In this document: positions 18,372-27,705 of the stretch, piece after piece
Position numbering within the stretch: the first letter of the stretch is position 1
Layout of the letters: each line of letters begins with the position of its first letter
NCBI GenBank assembly: GCA_963696505.1
Contig: CAVOKN010000021.1
Coordinates: forward strand, 124,001-188,000
Source of the DNA: CAVOKN01 sp963696505
GTDB taxonomy: Bacteria; Pseudomonadota; Gammaproteobacteria; Burkholderiales; Rhodocyclaceae
DNA: 64,000 bases
Direction: 5' to 3'
Position numbers and translations under genes: made by a program
Notes under the pieces: generated by a model
What the model saw: the letters and a program-made list of their open reading frames with translations, nothing else
Told to the model about the DNA's origin: nothing
Databases searched by the model: none

Positions 18372-20263
18372 GCTGCCCAGCAGGAGCAACCGAGGGCACC
18401 GAAGTAGCCTCTCGGGTCGGCAACCGGCAAGTTGGACGCCCATGCACGCGCGTGATCGTGACCGTGCAGTCCACAGGCGCTGGCGCACCCGCACGCGGAC
18501 GCCGCGATCTTCCTCAATGGTGACATGGAGTTTCTGCCTGCCGCGTCGGGTTCGCCCCAGGCCGCATAGCCCTTGAAACGGCGGGTCGGCGACCAGTCCG
18601 GCATCGCCGGCGGCAGCGGATTGTCATCGAGATCGGCAAAGACTCCGTCCGCAAACACGACCCGCCCCCCCACCACCGTGAGGTGCGAGGTCAGGAAGGA
18701 AATCTCGTCTTCCGAGACGCTGAAGTAATCCTTGCTGGGCACGATCATGTCGGCGAACTGCCCCACCTCGATGCGTCCGCGCCGGCCTTCGTCGTTCGAG
18801 AACCAGGCGACGTTCTCGGTCCACATGCGCAGTGCGGTTTCGCGGTCGAGCAGGTTGCACCGCGGGTAGAGATTCATGCCGCCCACGGTCTTGCCGGTGA
18901 TCATCCAGGACAGGGAGACCCAGGGGTTGTACGAGGCGACGCGGGTTGCGTCGGTCCCGGCGGACACCTTCACGCCCTTGTCGATCATGCGCCGGATCGG
19001 CGGTGTCGCCTCGGCGGCTCTGGTGCCGTAGCGCTCGACAAAATACTCGCCCTGGTAGGCCATGCGGTGTTGCACGGCAATGCCCCCGCCAAGGGCAGCC
19101 ACGCGATCGATGGAGCGCTCGGAAATGGTCTCGGCATGATCGAAGAACCAGTGGAGCCCCTCCAGGGGAATCTCGCGGTTCACCTTCTCGAAGACATCGA
19201 GCGCCCTTGAAATGGTTTCATCGTAAGTGGCATGCAACCGCCACGGCCAGCGGTTCTGCGCCAGGACGCGAATGACTTCTTCCAGCTCCCCTTCCATGTT
19301 GGGCGGCATGTCCGGACGAGGCTGGCGGAAGTCCTCGAAATCCGCCGCCGAGAACACCAGCATTTCGCCAGCGCCGTTGTGCCGGAAGTAGTCGTCGCCC
19401 TGCTTGTATTTCACCGAGGCGGTCCATTTCAGGAAGTCCTCCTTTTCCTGCTGCGGCTTCTGCGTGAACAAGTTGTAGGCGAGGCGCACCGTCATCTGCC
19501 CGTCATCGGCAAGACGCTGGATCACTGCGTAGTCGTCGGGATAGTTCTGAAAGCCTCCACCTGCGTCGATCACGCCGGTGATGCCGAGGCGATTGAGTTC
19601 GCGCATGAAGTGCCGGGTGGAGTTGAGCTGGTAGTCGAACGGCAGCTTCGGTCCCTTCGCCAGGGTCGCATAAAGAATCATCGCGTTGGGCTTGGCCAGC
19701 AGCAGCCCGGTGGGATTGCCCTGGATGTCGCGGGTGATTTCACCGCCGGGGGGCTCAGGCGTGTCCTTCGTGTAACCGACGGCGCGCAACGCGGCGCCAT
19801 TAAGCAACGCGCGGTCATATAGGTGCAGCAGGAACACCGGGGTCTCCGGCGCGATGGCATTGATTTCTTGAAGGGTGGGCAGGCGCTTTTCCACGAACTG
19901 GTGCTCGGTGAACCCCCCGACCACGCGCACCCATTGCGGTGCCGGCGTCACCGCCACTTGGCGGCGCAGCATGTCCATGGCGTCGGCCAGCGAGCGCACG
20001 CCATCCCAGCGCAGTTCCAGGTTGTAGTTGAGGCCCCCGCGTACGACGTGGGTATGGTTGTCGACCAGGCCCGGCAGAACGCATCGACCCCTGAGGTCGA
20101 TCACGCGGGTGCCATGGACACGCAGCGCCAGGACTTCCTCATCAGACCCCACCGCGACAAACCTGCCGTCCCGAATGGCGACGGCGGTGGCGACGGGATT
20201 TGCGCGATCGAGCGTAGTGATCCGACCGTTGTGAAATATGACTTCAGGCAGGGTTTCGGGCAT
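18368..20263 (-). CDS. YtcJ-like metal-dependent amidohydrolase
   Basis: A 631-residue enzyme of the YtcJ/amidohydrolase-3 family. Seen: the N-terminal beta domain (VIFHNGRITTLDRANP), the metal site GLVDNHTHV (HxH), later metal ligands in RLHATYDETI and WFFDHAETI, and the acidic SAGTDATR; the closing GQFADMIVPSKDYFSV is usual for the family. The C-terminal 60 residues (Cys/His-rich, after FKGYAAWG) look like an extension. Start ATG 20263 has GGAG 7 bases upstream. Substrates of this family are amides or formyl derivatives; here unknown. Second-last gene of a leftward operon. Confidence 0.88.
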   Translation of the reverse strand: MPETLPEVIFHNGRITTLDRANPVATAVAIRDGRFVAVGSDEEVLALRVHGTRVIDLRGRCVLPGLVDNHTHVVRGGLNYNLELRWDGVRSLADAMDMLRRQVAVTPAPQWVRVVGGFTEHQFVEKRLPTLQEINAIAPETPVFLLHLYDRALLNGAALRAVGYTKDTPEPPGGEITRDIQGNPTGLLLAKPNAMILYATLAKGPKLPFDYQLNSTRHFMRELNRLGITGVIDAGGGFQNYPDDYAVIQRLADDGQMTVRLAYNLFTQKPQQEKEDFLKWTASVKYKQGDDYFRHNGAGEMLVFSAADFEDFRQPRPDMPPNMEGELEEVIRVLAQNRWPWRLHATYDETISRALDVFEKVNREIPLEGLHWFFDHAETISERSIDRVAALGGGIAVQHRMAYQGEYFVERYGTRAAEATPPIRRMIDKGVKVSAGTDATRVASYNPWVSLSWMITGKTVGGMNLYPRCNLLDRETALRMWTENVAWFSNDEGRRGRIEVGQFADMIVPSKDYFSVSEDEISFLTSHLTVVGGRVVFADGVFADLDDNPLPPAMPDWSPTRRFKGYAAWGEPDAAGRNSMSPLRKIAASACGCASACGLHGHDHARAWASNLPVADPRGYFGALGCSCWAA

Positions 20264-20358
20264 GGGCAAGCTCCATGGACGTAATGTGGATCGAGACGGG
20301 CAAGCGGAGAAAACGACCGGCGAGAGGACATCCCCCCGCCCGTCAGGTATCGGCAGGA

Positions 20359-21042
20359 TCAGGCTTTGGCCGGGTTCGGGCCAAGCTTGGCGCCGTGCTG
20401 CACACGCTCCGCTGCCTTGTGCACCATCGTGTAGGCGTAGTCGACGCCGATACCGTAGGCACCCGAGTGTTCCTGAACGATGCCGATCACCTCGTTGTAG
20501 GTTTCCTTGCGCGCCCAGTCGCGTTGCCATTCGAGGAGCACCTGCTGCCATGTCATGGGCACGATGCCGGCCTGCACCATGCGATCCATCGCGTACTTGT
20601 GGGCATCGACCGAGGTGCCGCCCGAGGCGTCGGCGACCATGTAGATCTCGTATCCGCCCTCCAGTGCGGCCGAGAGTGCAAACGTCGTGTTGCAAACCTC
20701 GGTCCAGAGCCCGGATACGATCACCTTCTTGCGCTTAGCGGCGGCCAGCGCATCGCGCACGTTCTGGTCATCCCAGGAGTTCATCGACGTGCGTTCGAGG
20801 ATCTTGTGGTTCGGAAATACCGCCAAGAGCTCCGGATAGGTGTGGCCAGAGAAGCTTTCCGTTTCCACCGTCGTGATCGTCGTCGGGATATTGAACGCCT
20901 TGGCGCCCTTGGCCAGGGCGACGACATTGTTCTTGAGTGTCTGGCGGTCGATGGACTGAACACCAAAGGCCATCTGCGGCTGTTGATCGATGAAGATGAG
21001 CTGGCAGTTCTGAGGGGTAAGGACCTCGAGATAGCGTGACAT
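20359..21042 (-). CDS. Isochorismatase-family hydrolase, YcaC-like
   Basis: A 227-residue cysteine hydrolase. Seen: IFIDQQPQM with the catalytic Asp, the central segment ERTSMNSWDD, and the catalytic Cys in SGLWTEVCNTTFALSA. The last 30 residues (GIGVDYAYTMVHKAAERVQ) are as in YcaC relatives. Start ATG 21042 has a strong AAGGAGAT 7 bases upstream. Members hydrolyse amide or ester bonds of small compounds; the substrate is unknown. It lies between pirin and the amidohydrolase in one leftward operon. Confidence 0.9.
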   Translation of the reverse strand: MSRYLEVLTPQNCQLIFIDQQPQMAFGVQSIDRQTLKNNVVALAKGAKAFNIPTTITTVETESFSGHTYPELLAVFPNHKILERTSMNSWDDQNVRDALAAAKRKKVIVSGLWTEVCNTTFALSAALEGGYEIYMVADASGGTSVDAHKYAMDRMVQAGIVPMTWQQVLLEWQRDWARKETYNEVIGIVQEHSGAYGIGVDYAYTMVHKAAERVQHGAKLGPNPAKA

Positions 21043-21163
21043 GGTGGATCTCCTTGCAAGGGCTGACAGGTAAGCGGCTTGAGGACGCGATCGGTGAATC
21101 GACAACCGACATCCAGAGTTGTGCCGGAACGCCGCATTCATCCGGCACCGTTTATGGATTGGC

Positions 21164-21865
21164 CTATTCGGCTACGTCGACCAGAACCAGTTCCGCCGTA
21201 TCGCTCGCCGACACCCGGATGACTGATTCGTCGCGAATCGCGGCACCGTCGCCGGCAGCCAATTCGACGCCATTGATCATTACTCCGCCGCTGGCAGATA
21301 CCAGGTAGGCGCGCCGCTCAGGGTCGATCCGGTACTCGGTGCTTTCCCCCTTGCGCAGGGTGGCACCCAAAACCCGGGCGTTGGCACGAATCGGGAGAGC
21401 ATCGTCATCGCCGGTGATGCCGCTGGCCAGGGCAACAAAACGGCCCGAGCGATCTTCTTTGGGAAACGGCTTGGATCCCCAGGAGGGCGCGCTGCCGCGC
21501 TCATCCGGAATGATCCAGATCTGGAAGATGCGGGTCACGCCTGGCTCAAGGTTGTACTCGGAGTGGCGAATTCCGGTGCCGGCGCTCATAACCTGGACAT
21601 CTCCGGCGACCGTCCTTCCCTGGTTGCCGAGATTGTCCTGATGGCTGATCGCCCCTTCGCGCACGTAGGTGATGATCTCCATGTTGGCGTGAGGGTGCGG
21701 CGGGAATCCGGTATCGGGCTGAATGATGTCGTCGTTCCAGACCCGCAGCGCTCCCCAATGAACGCGCTCTGGGTCGTGGTAATCGGCGAACGAGAAATGG
21801 TGCCGGGCATCCAGCCAGCCGTGATGGGCATGGCCAAGGCTGCTGAAGGGACGATGCTCGATCAT
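21164..21865 (-). CDS. Pirin-family protein (YhaK/quercetinase-like)
   Basis: A 233-residue double-barrel cupin. Seen: HPHANMEIITYVREGAISHQDNLGN, holding the metal-binding histidines and glutamate of pirins, then MSAGTGIRHSEYN. The C-terminal barrel is present and length is normal. Several bacterial pirins degrade flavonols. First gene of the leftward operon and divergent from the LysR regulator; LysR, pirin and isochorismatase together are common in stress- or aromatic-responsive loci. Confidence 0.92.
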   Translation of the reverse strand: MIEHRPFSSLGHAHHGWLDARHHFSFADYHDPERVHWGALRVWNDDIIQPDTGFPPHPHANMEIITYVREGAISHQDNLGNQGRTVAGDVQVMSAGTGIRHSEYNLEPGVTRIFQIWIIPDERGSAPSWGSKPFPKEDRSGRFVALASGITGDDDALPIRANARVLGATLRKGESTEYRIDPERRAYLVSASGGVMINGVELAAGDGAAIRDESVIRVSASDTAELVLVDVAE

Positions 21866-21928
21866 GGCGGACTCCGTTGGAAGGTTGCGATGGATCCATG
21901 ATGGCGGTCGTCCACGCAAAAGAAAATA

Positions 21929-21959
21929 GAAACTTTGGAATAGAATTGTTTCCAGTTTC
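21929..21959. promoter_or_regulatory. Likely LysR-regulator binding site in the divergent promoter
   Basis: GAAACT (21929-21934) and AGTTTC (21954-21959) are exact inverse complements, with inner GGAA (21937-21940) and TTCC (21950-21953). The site lies in an AT-rich stretch between pirin and the LysR gene. Promoter boxes are not clear. Confidence 0.5.
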
Positions 21960-22036
21960 AATTCAATCAGTCGCCCGCACCGAGTAGCGGTAACGGCTTG
22001 CAACGCATCAGATCCAACCATCACGCTGGAGGGGGC

Positions 22037-22954
22037 ATGGCCAATCTTCCCGATCTGGAAGCCTGGGCGATCTTCGCGAAAGTCGCCGAGACGGGCTCGT
22101 TTGCGCGAACGGCCGACGAACTGGCTTTGTCGCAAGGCACCGTATCGAAGGCGATTACCCGCCTGGAGGGGCGTGTGAAAACCATGCTATTCCACCGTAC
22201 GTCGCGCAGCATGTCGCTGACCGAGAGCGGATTGACTGCCCTCGATTACGCTAACCGGATCCTTGAAGAGGGGGTGGCGGTCGAGGCAGAGCTGACGGAA
22301 CAGTCAGCCAGTGTGCGCGGGCAAGTACGCGTTGCCGTGCCGATGTCGTTTGGCCTTTCTCATGTGGCGCCATCGTTGCCCGGTTTCATGGCGAAATTCC
22401 CCGAGGTCAGCCTGGACATGGATTTCAGCGATGCGCTGGTCGATCTGGTGCAGGGCCGGTTCGATCTGGCTATCCGCATTTCCAACCTGTCGGACTCGAG
22501 CCTGCTGGCCCGGCGCTTGTGTACCGTCCGGATTCTGCTGGTCGGTTCTCCGCTCTATTTCAAGCAATACGGCAAGCCAAAGCATCCGCGTGATCTCGCG
22601 GCGCATCGAGCCCTCCAGTATGCCTATTCACCAAGCGGCGCCAGCTGGCGTTTCACGCATCCCCGGCAGGGGGAGTTCACCCAAGTCATGCAGGCGCCCT
22701 TGCGGGTCAATAACGCCGAAGCCCTAGAACCGACCTTACACGCCGGGCTTGGGCTGGCCCTGCAACCTGAGTTCCTGGCTTGGCAGCACATCCAGTCGGG
22801 TGCTTTGGAAACGGCCTTGGATGATTGGCAGGTCGAACCCATCGCACTGCATCTGGTGACGCCACCGGGACGGCGCAGACCGGCACGCGTACAAGCGCTG
22901 ATCGACTACTTCAGCGATTACTTTGCCAAAAAGCCGTGGGCGCAGGGAAAGTAA
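22037..22954 (+). CDS. LysR-family transcriptional regulator
   Basis: A 305-residue regulator: residues 6-65 are the winged helix-turn-helix (LEAWAIFAKVAETGSFARTA, ALSQGTVSKAITRLE), followed by a periplasmic-binding-like effector domain (GQVRVAVPMSFGLSHVAP). Start ATG 22037 is preceded by GGAGGGGG; a longer frame to 21998 adds a poor N terminus. It is divergent from the pirin operon and most likely controls it. Confidence 0.93.
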   Translation: MANLPDLEAWAIFAKVAETGSFARTADELALSQGTVSKAITRLEGRVKTMLFHRTSRSMSLTESGLTALDYANRILEEGVAVEAELTEQSASVRGQVRVAVPMSFGLSHVAPSLPGFMAKFPEVSLDMDFSDALVDLVQGRFDLAIRISNLSDSSLLARRLCTVRILLVGSPLYFKQYGKPKHPRDLAAHRALQYAYSPSGASWRFTHPRQGEFTQVMQAPLRVNNAEALEPTLHAGLGLALQPEFLAWQHIQSGALETALDDWQVEPIALHLVTPPGRRRPARVQALIDYFSDYFAKKPWAQGK

Positions 22955-23808
22955 AGGATGGAATCTTGGAGAGAGTCTGCGACTGCTCAAAATCTTGAAC
23001 CGGCCGTCCCGATATCGGTTGGCGAATGGCAGCAACGGGTCGGCTGACGTCAGCCGACCACGAAAAGTCAGTGACCGCTTAGAGCCTGGAGCGGCCAGCC
23101 AGACGGTGAGCCGCCAAATCCGCTGCCAACGGCCGGATCAGTTTGTAATCCGCCGTTCAGATCTTCCAGGTCAGCGGCAGTCCCCGCCTTACACCTGCCT
23201 GATGACGTTTTCAACGGCGATGGCAGCTTACTGATGATCAAGCTGCCGCTCACGTGAATCTGACGCAGGCCCGGTCATCGGCCATTCCGGTCAGACGACT
23301 GCGTCGAGCGAGCGGCAGGTATCCAGCGGTCAACGGACCTTGGGGCCGACTTGCAATCGTCACCACCATCCAGGACTATCAGGGGAAGCGGCGTGGGTTC
23401 GTATTGCGCAGCGCTGACGCACGGTAGCCGCTGGCGAAGACTCGGCGGTCGAAACCATCGCCGGGTCGGGAGCGCTCAATCGGCGACAGCGTGTGGCCAT
23501 TTCAGGACCTCGACACGCCTGCTCTCTGGAGGCGCGCCAATTGGGATGGTGCAGATGCGGCTCTGCCCTAGCAGAAATTTGCTTGCCCTCTTCCTTTGCG
23601 TGGCAGGCGTGGACGGCAGCGGCGGTGCGCTCCACCCGCGGTTCAAGGTGGCGCGCAGCCGATTCTCGGACAGGGACTTGACCCGCTTCAACGAACACTT
23701 CATGGTCACACAGAGAGGTTCATCATCCCACCTGACTTCTGCCTCAGCAGTAGTGTCGGTGTTCGGCCACTGCTTCAAGGGTTCGCATGCTGAGGGACTG
23801 ACTTGGGA
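22955..23808. other. Intergenic stretch with a perfect 22-bp palindrome
   Basis: About 850 bp with no recognisable gene; open frames here have non-coding composition. At 23038-23059 there is a perfect palindrome built on CGGCTGAC/GTCAGCCG, which could be a regulator site or a fragment of a mobile element. Confidence 0.5.
23038..23059. repeat. Perfect 22-bp palindrome
   Basis: Two 11-base arms, GGTCGGCTGAC and its exact complement, with no spacer. It does not flank an obvious gene: LysR ends 80 bases before it, so a terminator is possible but no T run follows. Confidence 0.7.
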
Positions 23809-24255
23809 ATGATCGACTCCAGACACTGGTTTCTTGTTGTTGCGTGGGCGATCCTCGCGATCTTGGGCGGGGTCTATGCGTGGGTCTCGCAGCCGATCGT
23901 CGGGTACCCTTCGATGGCGAGCGCCACGATTCGGGGAGCAGTCATCGTCGCCTGGTACACGCTTGGGTTCGCGGTCGTGGCCCGAAATATCGAGCAGTGG
24001 GCTTGGACGAAACTGGCTCTCGGCTTTTGCCTTGGGGGTGGCTGGGTTGCCGCCGCATTCATGGGAGCGAGCAGCGCGCCGATGGCGGTCGTGAGCTGCG
24101 GCTTCGTGTTTGGCTCAGTCTCGGGCCTCTACTCAGGCGTGGCGAAGACCCTGCCCCGCGCCGCCTTGGTGGGAGCAGGGGTGTTCGCGGGCCAGGTCAC
24201 CGTCGACCTCGCCCTCACACTCATTGGGCTCACCAGCATTCGCTTCGGAATGTGA
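23809..24255 (+). CDS. Small four-helix membrane protein, function unknown
   Basis: A 148-residue hydrophobic protein with four predicted transmembrane segments (WFLVVAWAILAILGGVYAW, AVIVAWYTLGFAVVA, KLALGFCLGGGWVAAAFM and LVGAGVFAGQVTVDLAL). The ATG at 23809 has GGGA only one base away; a TTG at 23803 with GAGG 7 bases upstream is an alternative that adds two residues. No family recognised and no neighbour in operon distance. Confidence 0.6.
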   Translation: MIDSRHWFLVVAWAILAILGGVYAWVSQPIVGYPSMASATIRGAVIVAWYTLGFAVVARNIEQWAWTKLALGFCLGGGWVAAAFMGASSAPMAVVSCGFVFGSVSGLYSGVAKTLPRAALVGAGVFAGQVTVDLALTLIGLTSIRFGM

Positions 24256-25073
24256 ACGCTTTGCCGCGTTGAGGGAGCAGCCGCTTCAGTCCGTCGTTCG
24301 GATCCGACAATGCGAGCTTGCGATTCGCTGCTAGACGCAAGTACCTTCCGCTGCTCGATATCGGGAGACCTTGCCATTTTGGCTGGGGGCTGCCTCGCGG
24401 CGTAGTGTCGGAAAGCCGACCTTCGCCGATCCCCAATTTTCAATTGGCAGCTTTCGGGAAACACTTCGAACCGCGGCTGCCGGCCAACTCCGGCCGCTCA
24501 CCCCTTGCCCAAGACCACTACGTGAGCGTCAGCCTGACCGCTCTAAGCCGAAGCTCACGTCGGCGCCGCGATCTGCCGCAACTCGGTCCTAGCTGGTGTT
24601 CCACATAAGGGCCGAGTCTCCGCCACTGCTCCGACCGGTGCCGCCGGTGGCGACGCGTCGCCTTGCTGCCGTTTAGCGTCGTCGTTCCTGAGCGGGGGAG
24701 CCACGGTAGGGTCGATGGGCTCTACTCAGCGCGGATCGTACCAACCCAGGCGTCGGCTGACGTCCTGCGCCGTACCGCGAGTAGGGCGACGTCGCAGAGG
24801 ATTTACTTGACGAACTGCGCCTTGAGGCAAGGTCAGCCCTTTGCGAATTGTCATGGACAACAATAGCCTTTGCGGCAATCGTGGCATGGTCATTCTCCAC
24901 ACGATCTGCGGACAAAGAATTCAACCGACAGTGGGGACGAATTGAAGCGAAACCAACCGGGCTTACAGCGACACTCGGCAATTGAAATGAGACTCGTGTC
25001 GTTCAATTCAAAGTTCGGCCACTTAGTTTGCTGAGAGCCACAACCCATTAACCCCACACAAGGAGTTTGTACT
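24256..25073. other. Intergenic stretch with one dispersed repeat
   Basis: About 820 bp, without a convincing gene, holding repeat copy B. The last 180 bases become AT-richer, marking entry to the following low-GC gene pair. Confidence 0.5.
24403..24486 (+). repeat. Dispersed intergenic repeat, copy B
   Basis: GTGTCGGAAAGCCGACCTTC at its start and CCGCGGCTGCCGGCCA at its end are shared with copy C (36501-36585); the middle is diverged. Confidence 0.78.
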
Positions 25074-25457
25074 ATGGCAATCAAACAGAAGATCGCGCTC
25101 GCCGCACCTATTGTGTCTATGGCATTTGGTGTGAATTGCTTTGCTTGGGAAGACTGCAGCTGGCATGAGGTTGGTTATGGCAAGACCCACTTTTCAGATC
25201 AAGGAGACTGGTGTCCTGATGGGAAGTTCATCATTCAACTGGACTTCGACGGAGGGGGGTATGGCAGGAACGACATGGGCAACTACCCAATAGCAAAGAG
25301 CGTCAAATGCTGTAGGCCAGCATCTACCGCAACTGCTCAGGACGATGGAAGGTCTTCGCAATCCTTACCTCCAAGTGAGGCTCGATACCTTCAGGACCAG
25401 ATTGATGAGTTGCGACGAGAAATCGCCGCAGTGCGCGCAATGAGTCCCGAGCCATGA
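25074..25457 (+). CDS. Small secreted protein with coiled-coil tail, function unknown
   Basis: A 127-residue protein with a signal peptide (about residues 1-24, ending CFA), a Cys/Trp/Gly-rich middle (WCPDGKFIIQLDFDGGGYG ... KCC) and a C-terminal helix (LQDQIDELRREIAAVRAM) likely to form a coiled coil. AAGGAG 8 bases before the ATG supports the start. Cysteines in the middle could form disulfides. It overlaps the next gene by 4 bases (ATGA). Base composition is AT-richer than most of the window, suggesting acquired DNA. No family recognised. Confidence 0.75.
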   Translation: MAIKQKIALAAPIVSMAFGVNCFAWEDCSWHEVGYGKTHFSDQGDWCPDGKFIIQLDFDGGGYGRNDMGNYPIAKSVKCCRPASTATAQDDGRSSQSLPPSEARYLQDQIDELRREIAAVRAMSPEP

Positions 25458-26059
25458 GGGATTGTCTTCGGATTGTCTTCACGGATTGGCCGGAGAAGAT
25501 TGCCCGCCCGATTTTCGTCAGTCTGAGCACTGCCTTGCTCATCTTCTTGGGTTCTTTGAGTTTCGCTCCGGTGCGGGCCTGGCTTTTTCCTCCCGAGCGA
25601 ATAGGGGATTATCCTCTAATCAGCACTGCGGAGCCACATGTTGCGAAGGAGGGCAAGAAGTTGATTGTGGACTTCTTCATCATCAACAGAACCAAAGATG
25701 CGTACACGCGTGAGCAACTTGCCCGGCTTTTGCAGTCGAGAAACACTGGTAGCGGGTCTAAGCCGTCTCCTGACATAGCGCTAAAATATTGGCGCAAAGA
25801 AGGGAAGATCGAAAACGTGTTTCTTGAGCAGGAGTTTAACGACCAAAAGGGCCAACTAGATATCGCTTTTCAGCCTGGTTCAGATACGGTCTCAATCAAG
25901 ATCGTGGACATCGCCGAACGCGCAGTAATGAAGGTGAGTATCGTTATAGTTGGCCTTCCTGAGATCGAACACGGTACCGTTACAAGAATGACTAAGAGTG
26001 CTGTGCCACTGCTTTACGAAGATTATCAGGACGCGTGCTACACGCGGCACGCGAAGTAA
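25454..26059 (+). CDS. Membrane-anchored protein paired with the secreted protein
   Basis: A 201-residue protein: short cytoplasmic start, one transmembrane helix (PIFVSLSTALLIFLGSLSF), then about 155 residues outside, with strands and charged loops (KLIVDFFIINRTKDAYT, DTVSIKIVDIAERAVMKVSIVIVGL). The ATG overlaps the previous stop, so the two proteins are made together and may meet in the periplasm. Its end lies just before an IS element, and codon use is as AT-rich as in its partner. No family recognised. Confidence 0.72.
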   Translation: MRDCLRIVFTDWPEKIARPIFVSLSTALLIFLGSLSFAPVRAWLFPPERIGDYPLISTAEPHVAKEGKKLIVDFFIINRTKDAYTREQLARLLQSRNTGSGSKPSPDIALKYWRKEGKIENVFLEQEFNDQKGQLDIAFQPGSDTVSIKIVDIAERAVMKVSIVIVGLPEIEHGTVTRMTKSAVPLLYEDYQDACYTRHAK

Positions 26060-26062
26060 GCT

Positions 26063-27263
26063 TGTGGGTGGCGAATTGATGTTCAAGCGGCGATCGGGGT
26101 CAGGAACAGCCCACGACAATGTGGCCGCCAAGCGTAGTGATCAAGCGCAGCCGGAGCGGGGGCGCTCCGGCGCGTTGCGCGGGTGTGGCGCCGGCGAGCG
26201 CGCGATGAACGCGGTGAGCGTTGTAATAGTCCTGGAACTCCGCCAGCTTTCGGGTCAGGTCCAAAGCATTCCAGAAAGATGCCCGATCGAGGTACTCACG
26301 CCGGGCCGTCCCGATGAGCCGCTCGATGAACGGATGCGAAATGGGCGTGTAAGGAACCGACTTGAGTTCCTCAATCGCGAGTACGCGCAGATTGGCCAGC
26401 CCAACGGCGAAAGCGGAACAGCGGGTCGTGATCGCTGCTGACGCGTTTCGGGAGCGTCTGTCCAGCAACGGCGTGGTTGAACATGCGGCAGACGGACACA
26501 CCATCGATGCATGCACGCTCAACGCCAAAACCGACGATGCGGCGGGTGAGCACGTCCATGACCACCAGCACCCAGTGGCTACGCAGGAGAATCGATTCGC
26601 AGCGGAACAGGTCCATGCTCCACAGGCTGTCCTTGGTTTGCGTGCGCGATGAAGGTCAGCCAGGAGGGGCCATCGGAGCCGGTGTCGCCGGGCCGATGGT
26701 GCTTCGCGAGCACGCGGCGAACGACATCCTTGTCAATCGCGATGCCGAAGACATGAGAGATCTGCTGGGCGATGCGCACGCAGCCGAAACGCGGATTGCG
26801 CCGCTTCATCTCGACGATGGCTGCGATGAATTCCGCGGAAGGACCTTTGGGACCGGGCTTTCGGCGATGAGACGAGAAAGAAGAGAGCAGGCGGTACTTG
26901 CGCTCTATCAGCGCCTTGTGGAATTTGAACAACGTGGCAGGCTTGATGAGTGCGCCAAGTTTCGTAATCCGGCGCGGATTCACGAACAGCGTGGTCAGAC
27001 CGAGCACGACGCGATCGAGCGTCGTCAGATTCGGTGCTCGTCGTCGGGATCGATTGGTGATCAGAAGCTGATGTTTGCGCAGAAGAGACTCCGCGGCGAC
27101 GGCCCGCACGCCACCTGGGCGGAGCAGCTTCGCGAAGGTGACCAGCAGGTGGATGGCGAGGATGAGGAGCTCGCGCATGGGGCGAACGCTATCATGATCA
27201 CCAGCGTGCGCAAGACTGCACGGCACAGGTGGATTCCGTCATACTACGAGTTCGCCACCCACA
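26063..27263 (-). mobile_element. IS481-like insertion sequence, about 1.2 kb
   Basis: Bounded by 13-bp perfect inverted repeats, TGTGGGTGGCGAA at 26063-26075 and its complement at 27251-27263, so the ends are TGT...ACA as in IS481-like elements. It encodes one integrase-core transposase on the minus strand. I see no target duplication. The transposase gene is frameshifted, so this copy is probably dead. Confidence 0.72.
26100..27178 (-). pseudogene. Integrase-core (rve) transposase, frameshifted twice
   Basis: Corrected length about 357 residues. It starts MRELLILAIHLLVTFAKLLRPGG and has the DDE core: MDVLTRRIVGF, SSDHDPLFRF and the C-terminal HPFIERLIGTARREYLDR with the glutamate, followed by YYNAHRVHRAL. 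Two breaks are visible: near 26640, where the text after TFIAH slips before DSLWSMDLF, and near 26402, where one extra G stands between FRRW and LANLRVL. Both are net +1 changes. Non-functional unless the sequence is wrong. Confidence 0.8.
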
Positions 27264-27705
27264 CGGAGTACGTGCGCCGCGGCTGCTTCGCCAGCTTCGT
27301 GCTGGAACGAACCCAGCCCGACAAGCTGCGCCAAATGCTCCTGGAACGGAATCCGGCGACCGCCGGCTGATCGAGAACAACCAACGAGAGTGTCGGCCGG
27401 CAGGGCGCGACGCGCCGACCCGATAGGCCCGTGAGCGCGCGATCGCGATACTGCCGGCGAAGACTTTCCACGACAGTGGGCCTGGGGACTTGCAGGGCGA
27501 GTCTTCCCTCGACGATGCCGGGCTGATTCTCCGGCCAGGCCGAAGCTGCACACCTGCTTGCTCCCGGCTTGGCCGGTTTGAAAGGGGGCGGTTCACTCGG
27601 ATGCCTACGCCGAATGACCGAAGTTGGCCGGCCGAAAGTCCAATTGACCCCGACGTGGCCCCGCCGCTAGCATGCGGACGTCAACGGCAGCGTAAGGAGA
27701 TGATC
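27264..27705. other. Intergenic region downstream of the IS element
   Basis: About 440 bp. On the plus strand an open frame to 27370 ends FASFVLERTQPDKLRQMLLERNPATAG, which may be the tail of a gene cut by the IS, but I cannot identify it. The rest shows nothing recognisable. Confidence 0.4.

Noticed and set aside
23351..23812. Possible 153-codon gene upstream of the small membrane protein
   Set aside because: Ser/Arg/Gly-rich without features; overlaps the next gene's start in another frame.
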